Shown: positions 1-10,430 of the stretch, in pieces | Position numbering within the stretch: position 1 is the first letter of the stretch | How the letters are laid out: each line of letters starts with the position of its first letter | Assembly (NCBI RefSeq): GCF_003573695.1 | Contig: NC_039364.1 | Location: forward strand, 232,989,656 to 233,053,655 | Direction of reading: 5' to 3' | Length of the DNA: 64,000 nt | Origin: Papaver somniferum | Lineage: Eukaryota; Streptophyta; Magnoliopsida; Ranunculales; Papaveraceae | The notes under the pieces: model-generated | Told to the model about the DNA's origin: nothing | Database searches by the model: none | Seen by the model: only the letters and a program-made list of their open reading frames with translations | Made by a program: the position numbers and the translations under genes

Positions 1-337
1 CAGAGTACCAAGATGACCTCACTTTATAAGAATAGTATGAGAGAGAGTTGTTCTTCCATTGTACCTTGTGCTTTCTTATATAGACTTTCCAAAATACCCT
101 TCATTTTATGACATCTTGCCATGTGTCCTAAACCTCCTTAATTACTACTAATGCCATCATTTTTCTAATATAACCTACTTATTCCTTGTTAATTCCTTCA
201 TTGTCCCTTTCACCTCATGGGTATTTTGTTGGTGGAATCGGGCCTTAGTCCCCAAGTCCCAATGCACTTTGTGTGGCCTTTGCCTTATTTGGGGAACCCT
301 AGCCTAGTTAAGGGGTGTTATTTTTCATGTATCAACA
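1..337 (-). repeat. 3' LTR of the gypsy element (truncated by window edge)
   Basis: Aligns base for base, with a few substitutions, to 7061-7397. Position 1 corresponds to 7061. It ends ...GTATCAACA, the inverted match of the TGTTAATAC start seen in the right copy, as expected for LTR ends. Confidence 0.88.
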
Positions 338-349
338 ATAGTCCCCTGA
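338..349 (-). other. Polypurine tract of the gypsy element
   Basis: On the minus strand the bases just before the 3' LTR read CAGGGGACTAT, a purine-rich tract in the position where plus-strand synthesis is primed. This supports the minus-strand orientation of the element. Confidence 0.6.
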
Positions 350-382
350 CTATGAGGTTAGTCGTAAGACGACCTCATAGTC
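348..382. repeat. Hairpin next to the polypurine tract
   Basis: GACTATGAGGT and ACCTCATAGTC are perfect 11-bp inverted arms separated by 13 bases. The hairpin overlaps the tract used for priming and lies upstream of the antisense gene's TATA box. Its function is unknown. Confidence 0.6.
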
Positions 383-479
383 ATTATCCGAACTTTACAC
401 CCCTTTTGTTAGTTGGGTGACACTATAACTTCTCCTAGGAAGGTTCTTTCAGTTTCTTTTCGATGATCGTGCCCATTCG

Positions 480-598
480 TGTAATTCCCGCCTTTCGGTT
501 CCCAGACTCCCTATATATATGAGTCCCTCAATTTTACTTTTCTTTTTCACTTCTTTGACCGTTAAACGCTCCTTACACACAGTGCCCATTCACGCACC
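480..598 (+). promoter_or_regulatory. Candidate core promoter of the antisense plant-mobile-domain gene
   Basis: A TATA-like CTATATATATGAG occurs near 510-522, followed by a pyrimidine-rich stretch (about 535-560) where a start site would fit, and the first ATG of the downstream ORF at 599. The TATA-to-ATG spacing of about 80 bp is typical of a plant gene. The promoter lies inside the retroelement and points against its own transcription. Confidence 0.5.
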
Positions 599-3500
599 AT
601 GTCTAGTACGTCTGATGATCATCCTTCTAGTGATTCCGGCGCGTCAGAGGAAGCAATGAGTGATGGCTCGGAGAAGGGCGAATACTCGAGAGAGCCAGAG
701 CTCTACCTAAAACCCCCTGCTGATGGTAACTCTTATACGCTCGCAGAGTTTGCTGGGACTCCTGTGCTAAAGCGCGGGATACGGTTAAAAGAGTTCCGAG
801 AGGGAAGACGCGTGATGCACCTGGATGATAATATCGTCTCTCGTCTTCTGAACCCTCCATTATCACCTTACCCGAATGCCCCCGGGTGGCTCATGTACCC
901 CTAACCGACCGACACAACTACTTATCGGTTCAAAAGGGTTCCCCGTATGGCTATCCATCGTGGTGATTATGAGATTCCCGATATTGACACCCGTTCTGTG
1001 TCGAAAACTACCGCTATATGGACGCATTGGGTGACTTATATCCGTGATAATCCCGACCACGCGGCCATGCTTTGTAAATCCAAAATCAATTAGGCCATAG
1101 ATTCTTCCCTCTATCGGTAAATAAAAATATGCAGACGTGACACGACACGACTTTTCTGCCGTTGGATCCCCCATGTTCATACTCTCATTATATCCTTGGG
1201 TGAGGCCATCGTGGTTTTAGAAGATGTCGTTGCACTTACCGGTCTGCCTCTCCATGTGACCCATTCCTACGATGAAGCGACCGTTTATGAAAACGTTGAC
1301 CCCTGACGATTGGAAGTTGTGGGTTTACCTATTAGACTGCAAGGATGCTTCTCGTGTTGAATTAGTACGGAAGGATAAGACATCGGCCACAAAAGATCAA
1401 TCACGGAAAGTCGTCACCACGGCGGGTAAAGCTATCAACACCATCAAAGCAAAGTCCTCGGGTGTTGCTAAAGGGAAGGCTTAGCTTATTGGGGATAAGA
1501 GGAAGAACCCTACGACTCCCTCGGGGGAATGTCTTCTTGGTAGTTCTTTCCGCGCTTTCGAGTCGATTCATGGTCCCAATTATTTGATTGTTGCGGCTGA
1601 ATCTGAATGGTTCCCCAAGGATCATAAACGCGCGACGTTTCCTTTTTGGCTTCGATTTTTGGCTCCGCTGCTTGTGGAGGGAAAGGTGCTTCCTCCTGAG
1701 CGTCGGGAGTCGAACCCTCGGGCAGAGTTAGCTGCCTTCATTATTCTTTGGCTTAGTCGCGACATGTTCGAGTATAGTCCCCATGATATAATAAAGAACG
1801 AGATGATTCCCATTGCGGTGTTATTGTCCCGCGAGGTCTCCTTTCCTCTTGCCCCTATGTTCCTAGGTGGCTTGTACCGTTATTTGGACTTGTTCTGCCA
1901 GGATCTTCATATAGTGGGGTCGGCGCATAAAATCGAAACCTTTACCGCGCCTCTTTATGCTTACGTGGACTTGGGAAAACATTCGTCCAGACACCCCCGA
2001 TCCCCATGTCTTGGAGGTTCTCCGCGAAGAGGACGTCACTCATCCCGATGGTTCAGTGAGGAAAGTTCCCTTTGAGTATGGTTATCCTCTCATGGACCTC
2101 TGGCACAAGAAAGGGAAGGTGCCAAAGGGAGATATAGTGAAGTTCTTAGATGTGGCCAAGGACTTCGAGCCATGCACCTATCACGATAGCAGGTCTGGTC
2201 CGTCCCATTATGATTTCACAGTGCCTTTCGACGCGGATTTACACTCGACACAACTTCTGTCTGAATCAGATTTTGACGCGGTGATAGCGGTATTGCCCGA
2301 CTATCTTCCTGGATTTCATGCCGGTAAATTTATAGGCATGTATTACAACCCTGATCGTGCGGATCACCAGATATGGTTTGACAAGGGGTCTCCCTTAGAT
2401 TTTCTCCCCCGGAGAGTACAGTTACTTCGGACATCATTGGTAGTTTTAATCGTTTTGTTTTTAAAGGTCCTGTGCGCTTGGCTGGTCAGGGAGTTAATTT
2501 TTCGTTTAAGCATCCTCTTGCGGGTCGCCTTCGGAAGTTACCGAAGGTGCTCATAACTATCAGCTCTTGAAACGATGCCACGCCTTGAATTTCTTCTTAC
2601 GGGACCCAACCCCTGCTCGAGATCTATCACACGCAGATCTTAAGGCACTCCATGCCTCTGGGAGGATCAAACTTGATGATGCCATATCCATGGAACATCA
2701 TCTTTCCTCAGGTACTAAAGGTCGTCTAGAGCTTATCGTGAACTCCTGGGACCCTCCCGAGGGTTGTGATCTCATCGGTCCAAAAAGGGAGACGAAATTT
2801 TCCAGTCGCAAGCCCCCTCTTTTGAATGTACCCCACTCATCTTCAAGCCCTTTGGAGATTCAGGTAATTACATATTTATTATTATTATTATTATTTTTGT
2901 TTAAACTCCTGCGCCCCTCTCTCTCCCCTCTTTTTTTATTTTATTTTTAAACCAACCTGGATGTTGATGGGTTATTGGTTGACTATCTCAGGGTGCTCCG
3001 TCTTCCACTTTTGTGGGGTGTAATGCCTCTTCTTATGTAATGGAGAAGTACTTAAACATGCCTGAGCGCAACTGGACTGAGAAGAGTCTTGCTAAAATGG
3101 CTAAACGCGAAGCGGCCAAGTTCTCGGATATGCCTATGCGCCCTTATTCCTCCGCTAACGTTTCCCCTTTACAATTTGTGCAGTCTCATCAGAGAGGCGC
3201 ATCGTGATCTCTTCATGGTGGTGTTGAAAATTCGTCTCCTTCTTTCTCCAACCAATTACACAATCTCGGAGTAAGCTTGTCCGAGGGTAGCAGATGGGTT
3301 TCTTCGCGCCTGAAGGTGCTGTCGGTCAACCCTCCCCGAGCTCAAACTGTTAGTTGTCGAGGTGAAGTGCCTATATCTCCTAATGATGTCCTGGAGTCAA
3401 GGACCCCATCTGGGTCCAACCGGTCAGTGCTTGGTGGGGCCTCAACCCACGTGGCGGTTCCTGCTGGGGGTTATCAAGGTAACCAATTGTTTTTCCTTGC

Positions 3501-4493
3501 GTTCATGGATGTTTCCCCCTCTCTCTCTTCCCTTTATTTTGTTATAAATCAAAAGGTTTTGTTTATCGTGTTACTCACTTTTGGGTTCTCAGGCGCATCT
3601 GTCGGTTCTAGCTCGTTATCCGGTTCTTCGGCGTCTCGCGACAAAGATATCAATACATCACGACATCAAGCCGAGTCTAAGGTTAGCTAGGGCTAATAGT
3701 TTCTTTGTTTTTCAAGAACCCCCGTCTATACTAATAACTGGTTTTATTATTAGGATATGGGTAGTAATCGCAAGGGAGGTGACAAACCCGACGTTCCTGG
3801 AATTTATGGCGGGCGGCGCGTGATCACCAGTGGTGATAGCGGCTCCAAACGCCCTCGTAAAGATAGCGGTGGATCTCGAGTGGACGTGCAGCCAACCGAT
3901 GTCCAAGTAGAAGTCCCTCACCCGATGTGGGTGTGCAACTCCAATTCCCCGTTGTGGTGGAGGCCGCTGCGGCTGGGGTTGACCCTTCCACTCATACTTT
4001 GGTTTATGGGTTTTGGGTTCCGTCCACTTTCGCTTCCGCATACAAAGATATTGTCGAGCGCATCGGTGGCCATATGGTTAATGTAGGACTGTTGGATATG
4101 AGGACGTTGCGCTATATGACAAAGAATCTGTTGGAGGTTGTCGAAGAGATTACTAAAGTGGGAGATGGTCCCATCTCTGCAGATAAGATCCGCGGCTGGG
4201 AATCTTCTGTGCGGACAGCCACCAATCTGAAGTTACCGATAGGTTGGCTAGAAGCTTTGTTAGTGCAGGTAAAGAATCGTAAGGACCCCCATGTTCAACT
4301 TACCGCTCGGATAACCAAGCTCGAGAAAAAATTGGAGAAGTGTTGTGGGGTGACCAAGCAAAGGAAGGAGGTGCTGGACCAGCTTCTTGCCCAGGTGGGA
4401 TTGGCGAGCGAAGAGATGCTTCGTGCAGAACCTAGAGAGAAGGGTGCCCGAGATGCTCTTGAGCAGGCGCAGCAGGAGCTGTCATCCCTTTAA
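599..4493 (+). pseudogene. Plant mobile domain (PMD) protein, spliced, inactivated, antisense inside the retroelement
   Basis: Conceptual translation shows the PMD signature. Around 1195-1300 it reads IVVLEDVVALTGLPLHV; around 1720-1900 it carries ELAAFIILWLSRDMFEYSP and PIAVLLSREVSFPLAPMFL, both typical of MAIN/MAIL-type and transposon-borne PMD proteins. Introns with GT..AG ends are visible at 2864-2991, 3479-3592 and 3682-3753. The last exon ends at 4493 and encodes a Glu/Lys/Gln-rich coiled coil (about 4290-4490). The reading frame is broken by stops near 902, 1090, 1120 and 1303 and by a frameshift near 1945, where the frame changes before MLTWTWENIRPDTP. It is therefore not expected to give full-length protein. 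PMD proteins in Arabidopsis (MAIN, MAIL1) act in meristem maintenance and TE silencing; the role of the TE-borne copies is not settled. Confidence 0.8.
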
Positions 4494-4639
4494 TCAATCT
4501 AATGCATATTCTTTACCTTCTATTTCATGGACAATTTCGTCTTTTCTGTCCAATCTAATTTTAAGCCGAGTTGTTGTGGTGTTATTTCTTTTTGGACTTT
4601 GATGGTTGTTTAAGTTGATGGTGGTTGAATATGTTAATT

Positions 4640-4975
4640 GCGTGTGTGGGCGGGTCAAAACGTTAATGCGCCTACTCCCCCATTGAAAATTTTAGCACCT
4701 TGAGGTATGGGTGTGCGGGTCATAAGATGAACGCTCCTACTCCCCCCTTGAATGTTTGTGACACTCCGAGGGTGGGTGAGGCGGGGCATAAGAGGAACGC
4801 GCCTACTCTCCCCTTGAATGTTTGTAACACTCCGAGGGTGGGTGAGGCGGGTCATAAGAGGAACGCGCCTATTCCCCCATTGAATGTTTTTAGCATCTTG
4901 AGGTATGGGTGGGCGGGTCATAAGTTGAACGCACCTACTCCCCCCTTGAATGTTTGGAACACCTTGAGGTGTGGG
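4640..4975. repeat. 66-bp tandem repeat, about five copies
   Basis: Monomers share CCCCTTGAATGTTTG, then a GAGG-GTGGG-GCGGGTCATAAG block and a run ending GAACGCGCCTACT. The period is 66 bp (22 codons), so both strands stay open without coding for a known protein. The array lies between the antisense gene and the second array. Confidence 0.85.
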
Positions 4976-5476
4976 TGGACGTCATTAACGTTCCACAGCC
5001 TTTTATCAGTCAATCGGGTGCCATTGGATTTTCCTCAAAACTTTTAGTAAATCGATCGGATGTCATTGACATTCCGTAATATCTTTTCAGTCGATCGGAC
5101 GTCATTAACGTTCCGCGACATTTTGTCAGTCGATCGGGAGCCACTGGCTTTCCCGCAATCTTTTGTCAGTCGATCAGACATCATTAACGTTCCATAACCT
5201 TTTGTCAGTTGATCGGGATCCATTGGCTTTCCCGTAACCTTTTGTTAGTCGACCAGACGTCATTAACGTTCCGCAACCTTTTGTCAGTCGATCGGGCGCC
5301 ATTGGATTTCCCGCAACCTTTTGTCAGTCGATCGGACGTCATTAACGTTCCGCAACCTTTTATCAGTCGATCGGACGTTATTAACATTCCGGTACCTTTT
5401 GTCAGTCGATCGGGTGACATTGGCCTTCCCGCAACCTCTTGTCAGTTGATCGGACATCATTAACGTTCCATGACCC
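4976..5476. repeat. 39-bp tandem array of two alternating monomer types, 13 copies
   Basis: All monomers share CCGCAACCTTTTGTCAGTCG and then ATCGG. Type A carries GTCATTAACGTTCC and type B carries GCCATTGGATTTCC. The order I read is A B A A B A B A B A A B A, so much of the array is an A-B dimer of about 78 bp. The array is in the 3' half of the retroelement, where Tat elements are known to generate new satellites. Confidence 0.85.
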
Positions 5477-5612
5477 CCCTTTTTTTCGATCTTGAAGAGA
5501 TTTTTTTTTTAAATCGTTCATAAGGGAAAGACATTACAAATTATAAATATGTTTTTTTTACCCGTTATTTTCTATCGCGCTCTTACATTTATCTCATCGA
5601 TTTCCTTGGTTC
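5477..5612. other. Spacer between tandem array and gag
   Basis: AT-rich with T-runs. It sits where protease and polymerase genes would begin in a complete element; none is present. Confidence 0.5.
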
Positions 5613-6983
5613 TTAGTGACGCGGGAAAGGGTCTCGCGCGATCATTTGTGTTGTTGCCTCAAGCCCTCTGGACTCGCGTTTTCTTTCGAATATGCTTTTT
5701 ACCGCGAGGCACTCCACTGTCGGATGTCCCATTCTCCTATGATAATGGCAATACCTTGCAGCGTCCTTGTTCATTTTGTTGACATCCGCTACCGTTGGTG
5801 GAAATTGAACCTCACCCTCGGCTACCCATTGATTGAGGAGCCGAACAGTCTGTTTTCTTCCGTACGGTAATAGGGGAAGGGATGATCTTGAATCCTTTAT
5901 AATCCATTTGTTTTTCCTTTGGGTGAGGTCCCCCCCTTGTTGTCGGCTTCCACTTCCCTCTTTTTTATTAGGCTTGTAGGGGACTATGGATGTGGTACTC
6001 ACAGTATGACGCCAGTTAACATCTGCGGGTACCTCTTCCATGCTGTCGGCGATTTTTTCGGAAGCTTCCTCTAGTTCGACGAAGGTTTGAAATCTGAAGT
6101 TGATCAAAATCCCTTTGAAGGACTGAGTCATTCCCCGTACACATATTTCCAAGAGTGCTTCTTCACTAATGTCTTTATGACAGTCCAGTGCCACCTGTCG
6201 GAACCTTTCTATATATGCCCCTACTTATTGGCATATCCCATGTCCGCCTCTGCTCAGATCTATAGACATAACTTTCCGCTTGGATGAATAGAACTTTCCC
6301 ATAAACATAGAGTACATGATGTTCTAGGAGTCTATGCTCTCTGCCTTTAGGTTATCATACCAAGTAAAGGTTGTTCCTACCAATGATTTGGGGAATTCTC
6401 TCATACATAGTTTCTCGTCGAAGATCCTATCGTTCATGGCTGAGAGAAAACGACTGATATGTTCATGTGCGTTTCTCTGTCCATCGTAAGTCTTAAACTT
6501 GGGAGATACATAGTACTGGTATACCCGGACACTTAAAGTATATGGGTTGTTTGTTTGCTGGTGGTTATCTTGCTTCGTGATATGATACTTATGCTCTAGG
6601 TACTTCGCCATTTCTTCCTGTGTGATTACCGCGGCCTTGGTATTCTGATGTTTTTCCGCGTCGATTGCTTCCCCAGGGGAACTTTGGCATGCAACCACAT
6701 CTTGTCCTATCCATTCTTCCAATGCTCGGCTCTTTTGCAATCGCTCTTCTAATTCCTTATGCATACTTTGCATGCCCAGGGCTGCAGGTTTTGATTGTCG
6801 AGTTATCTGTACGTCTTCGTTGCACGTGGTATTTTGGTGAGCGTCTTCAAATTGTTTGTCTTCACTTTGATGTGGTGTTTCTTCCTCGCTATCTTCTTCT
6901 TTTATGATTACCTCGTCGAGGTCGACAGGGTGGTTAGATGATTGATTTCCTGTCGCGCCAGGATTACTGCTATTTAGCTGCAT
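5613..6983 (-). pseudogene. Ty3/gypsy gag, broken by in-frame stops
   Basis: Starts with ATG at 6983, close to the PBS. The first part is acidic and coiled. The retrotransposon-gag core follows, with FKTYDGQRNAHEHISRFLSA, FPKSLVGTTFTWYDNL, then after the stop MGKFYSSKRKV and EEALLEICVRGM. The C-terminus has a CCHC-like YCHYHRRMGHPTVEC. Blocks 6983-6324 and 6194-5613 are in the same frame, separated by at least two stops (just after ESIDS and before VGAYIERFR), so about 457 codons of a former single ORF remain. Gag forms the virus-like particle. No polymerase follows. Confidence 0.85.
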
Positions 6984-7002
6984 CGTGGTAGACTAGGAAC
7001 AA

Positions 7003-7023
7003 GTGTCCGGGTGTGTCGCCAAA
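7003..7023 (-). other. Primer binding site region of the gypsy element
   Basis: Minus strand after the LTR reads tt-TGGCGACACACCCGG. The TGGCGA start is typical of a PBS (complement of a tRNA ...CCA end), but I could not match the rest to a tRNA. Confidence 0.5.
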
Positions 7024-7397
7024 TGTTAATACCAGAATTCTCGTAGGGTTCTACCCATCCTAAAGTACGAAGATGACCTCAGTTTCTTAGAATAGTATGA
7101 GAGAGAGTTGTTCTTCCATTGTACCTTGTCCTTTCTTATATAGACTTTCCAAAAACCCCTTCCTTTTATGACATCTTTCCATGTGTCCTAAACCTCCTTA
7201 ATTACTACTAATGCCATCCTTTTTCTAATATAACCTCCTTCTTCCTTGCTAATTCCTTTATTGTCCCTTTTACCTCATGGGTATTTTGTTGGTGGACTCG
7301 GGCCTTAGTCCCCAAGTCCCCATGCACCATGTGTGGTCTTTCCCTTCTTTGGGGCACCCTAGCCTAGTTAAGAGGGGTTATTTTTCATGTATCAATA
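7024..7397 (-). repeat. 5' LTR of the gypsy element
   Basis: 374 bp, starting TGTTAATACC and ending GTATCAATA (the left copy ends GTATCAACA). It matches 1-337 closely, including the shared block GAGAGAGTTGTTCTTCCATT. Confidence 0.88.
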
Positions 7398-9140
7398 CGT
7401 ACCGGCTGAGAAGTTCAAGTCCGGGAATTCAACTAAGTTTGGTCACGTATGATAGTATGCGTACCCATTCGCATACTGGCGAACCCAGACCAAGTCCGAA
7501 ACTCTAAGTATGCATACCTTTTTGCATACTTGAGTGGGTTAAGTTCTAAAATCATTTTTTTCATGAAAAAATACATTTATATATTAAGGAATTCAATCTT
7601 TTGCAAATCGTGACTATAATGTTCATGAATTGATTCAAGTGAACCAAAATCGATTTTGCTTCAATTGTGTCTTATATACTTCTATGAGAATATAAACAAT
7701 TGAACAACTACATAAATAGTTTCATTTGAGTCATTTGAACTAGTTTTGATTAAGATAAACAAGTTTGATATGAAAGTTTTCATATGGCTAACTTCAGTTA
7801 ACTATTATTGAGCCAATTATGTGCACACACTTAGATACGATTACTAATATCTAAATGAAGTCACATTTCATTTGTGTATAACAAGCTAAGTTCTATCTAA
7901 CGGTTGAAAAATATTAGCATGACTCTAATCAGGTTTTTATATAAAGGTGAATGTTGAATATTTTTTTACCAAGGTAACATTGATTGCAAACCCTGATTTG
8001 AAGACTATATAAGGGAGAACTCTAGCAAATGGGAAACCTAATCCCTACACCTCCTGTGTGATAATAGTTCCGACTAGATTCGATTCTCCTTTAACCTAGA
8101 TTTTTCTTAAAACCTTTATAGGTTAACGACTTGAACATTTCATTGGGATTCTGAAGCCAGACCCAACTATTTTCTCTATAGTCGCGTGTTCTGATTTTAA
8201 TTTGTTCTATCGTGTTGAGTACTATCTTCTCTAAGATTTTCTCAAGATTTAATCTCTGATAGGTAAGATAAAAAATAGTCATAAACATCTTCGTTTCATC
8301 GTTTTTGATTCCATAATATCTTGTTTCGCTTCCATACGATTAAGATTATTGTGAGGTGATTGATATTACTAGGCTGTTCTTCGGGAATATAAGTTAAGTG
8401 TATCAATTGGTTACTATTGACCTTGGTTTATTAAAAGTCGGAAAAAAACTCCTAGGTATGTCTGTGGGAGACAAATTTATCTATTCAATAGACTTTTCTG
8501 TGTGAGACATATTTGTTTATCAAGTCTTTGACTTTGGGTCGTAGCAACTCTTAGTTGTGGGTGAGATCATCTAAGGGAATCAAGTGCGTAGAATCCGGCA
8601 TGGTTCAAGAGGCGTAAGGAATGTGACTATACCTTAATCAGTGTGAGATTGGTTAGGGCTCAACTACATTCTAGTATGAAGTTAATTGGTAGTAGAGAGT
8701 GTATAGCGGCTTAATACAGTATGGTGTTCAAATCTGGACTAGGTCTCGGGGTTTTCTGCATTTGCGGTTTCCTCGTTAACAAAATTTCTAGCGTCTGTGT
8801 TTTTTCTTTTCCGCATTATATTTTTATATAATTGAAATATCACATGTTGTGCATAGTTCAATCAATTATATAATCCAACCTTTGGTTGTTGATATAAATT
8901 GACTGACACTTGGATATTTGTCTTTGGTACATCCAAGTTATTTGTCTTATTAATCTGGCTCACAGATTTCTATATATTCGGTTTCAGATTGATTTGAGAA
9001 ATTGAGATATAAATCTTGGATGTATTTTCCTTGATTGAGTCTGACTGTCTAGTTGATTTTCTTGGAAATATATTGGAGTTAGTCCGTACAGATTGCCTAA
9101 ACGAAATATTGGGTGTGGTTGTGAGACACATGGTTTTTCA
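7398..9140 (+). repeat. Copia-type LTR fragment, inverted relative to the later copies
   Basis: Its reverse complement matches the Copia LTRs at 41954-44402 and 48056-50421. Examples are the block near 7975-8150 (reverse of the 42950-43100 block with GGAGGTGTGGGGATTAG) and the terminal stretch 9040-9140, which ends in GGTTTTTCA. No Copia PBS follows 9140, so this is a solo or truncated LTR. Its left part was probably cut by the gypsy insertion. Confidence 0.7.
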
Positions 9141-10027
9141 ATCTCATATAAATAATTCTGATGCATCTGAAAATATTCGACTGGGTAAGTACATGTACTT
9201 ACTTCCAGTTCGTGAGTTATTTCTGTCATGGTATGTGTATCGGGTTTGTATACCCTTAAGACAAAAACAATTTATGAAATTTTGGTATCCATACTGGGTA
9301 TGTGTAACTTCCAGAGTTCATGAGTCAACAGATATTTTTAGTATCCATATATACCGGGTATGTGTAACTAATATCGTTTCCGAACTACAGCTACGTTGGT
9401 ACGTGTACTAGGTACATGTATTGCGGCTTTGGAACTATAAAAGTTACACTAGTACGTGAACCGTGTAATGTCATGTATCCAGATTTATAGTAGTTTTATA
9501 TCTCTTTAAGAATCAATTTGAAACATTCCCGAATAACATCAATGACACATATCACTGTTCCAGGATATTTTCAAATGATTAACTTCAATCATGATTTAGG
9601 TCATAAATAATGAATTGTTCTTAACCAAATCATCAAGTTTTGAACAAAATGTTCTTAAGCTTAGTCATTCATATTTCGAGAATAATTAACAAGATAAACT
9701 TGATTTTAAATTTTTATTATGCAATTTAAATTCCACTTAGTCATGCGACTTAGTCTCATAGATAGAAATGTGAAAACTTGAGTAATATGTTGGTTCAGTC
9801 TTCACATACCTTTTGCCGATGAAGTTCTTCAAATGTCTTCAGTTGATATTCGCCTTCAAACGGTAGAACACAGTGATGTATAATACTCAGCTACACATTA
9901 TTTCTAATCTTATTCCGAGACTTGACTAAATGTAAACTAGAATTCAAGATATAGTTTTGATCAACTAAATTTGACAACAAGCTTGATATAGCAACACTTG
10001 TGATTTCGACCGAGCAATGCTCTAACA
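9141..10027 (-). repeat. Copia-type LTR fragment, opposite orientation
   Basis: The right half (about 9780-10027) matches the LTR end shared by all copies, finishing GACCGAGCAATGCTCTAACA. The left half has several copies of a GGTATGTGTAACT-like word, resembling the repeated GTACGCATACC words of the LTR. It faces the LTR fragment at 7398-9140. Confidence 0.55.
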
Positions 10028-10059
10028 ATAGTTCAGTTAAAAGATTGCAATGTATTAAA

Positions 10060-10430
10060 CATCATAATCTTCAAGAGTCATAGTTGCAATGAAAACTTTA
10101 GATGGTCTTCCATGGAAAGATCATAGAATTATCCTAGAGTGTCAAAGAGTCGTTAGTATTTTGAATCAGTGTGTTGTGTCTTTTAAAAGAAGAGAGTGCA
10201 ACCATGCAACATATTTTCTTGCTAAACATGCTGGAAGAATTAATAGAAGTCAAGTTTGGTGGCAGTCACCACCTAATATTATCAGTAATGTTCGCATTAA
10301 GGAATACAATTAAAGGCTTTAGCTTCATATTTCTGCGTCAGTTGAGGGTTGTTAGAGTCTTCTGGCGTGTTTCTGTAATGTTCTCTCGTTTAGTGAATTC
10401 CTCTTTGCTCAAAAAAGAAAAAAATAATTT
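10060..10430 (+). pseudogene. 5'-truncated LINE (L1-type) tail with RNase H end
   Basis: Translation near 10089-10310 gives DGLPWKDHRIILECQ, NQCVVSFKRRECNHATYFLA and VWWQSPPNII, the usual C-terminal RNase H region of plant LINEs. It is followed by a short 3' UTR and an A-rich tail (about 10410-10428). The 5' truncation is typical of target-primed reverse transcription. Confidence 0.65.

Larger units (their letters stand above)
1..7397 (-). mobile_element. Non-autonomous Ty3/gypsy (Tat-like) retrotransposon with antisense accessory gene
   Basis: Near-identical direct repeats lie at 1-337 and 7024-7397 and bracket about 6.7 kb. Read on the minus strand the order is 5' LTR, PBS-like TGGCGACA, broken gag (6983 to 5613), two tandem arrays (5476 to about 4640), an oppositely oriented plant-mobile-domain gene (599-4493), a polypurine tract and the 3' LTR. 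No protease, reverse transcriptase, RNase H or integrase motif was found, so the element is non-autonomous. An extra antisense ORF and tandem repeats in the 3' part are known traits of the Tat lineage; assignment to that lineage is inference. The left LTR is cut by the window edge (about 37 bp missing), so the target duplication cannot be checked. Confidence 0.85.

Noticed and set aside
4700..5047. Open frames on both strands through the 66-bp array
   Set aside because: A 66-bp period keeps frames open automatically; the 22-residue repeat has no known domain and no conservation evidence.
4976..5476. Regularly spaced repeats resembling a CRISPR array
   Set aside because: Monomers are directly adjacent with no unique spacers, the setting is a plant retroelement, and no cas genes exist.
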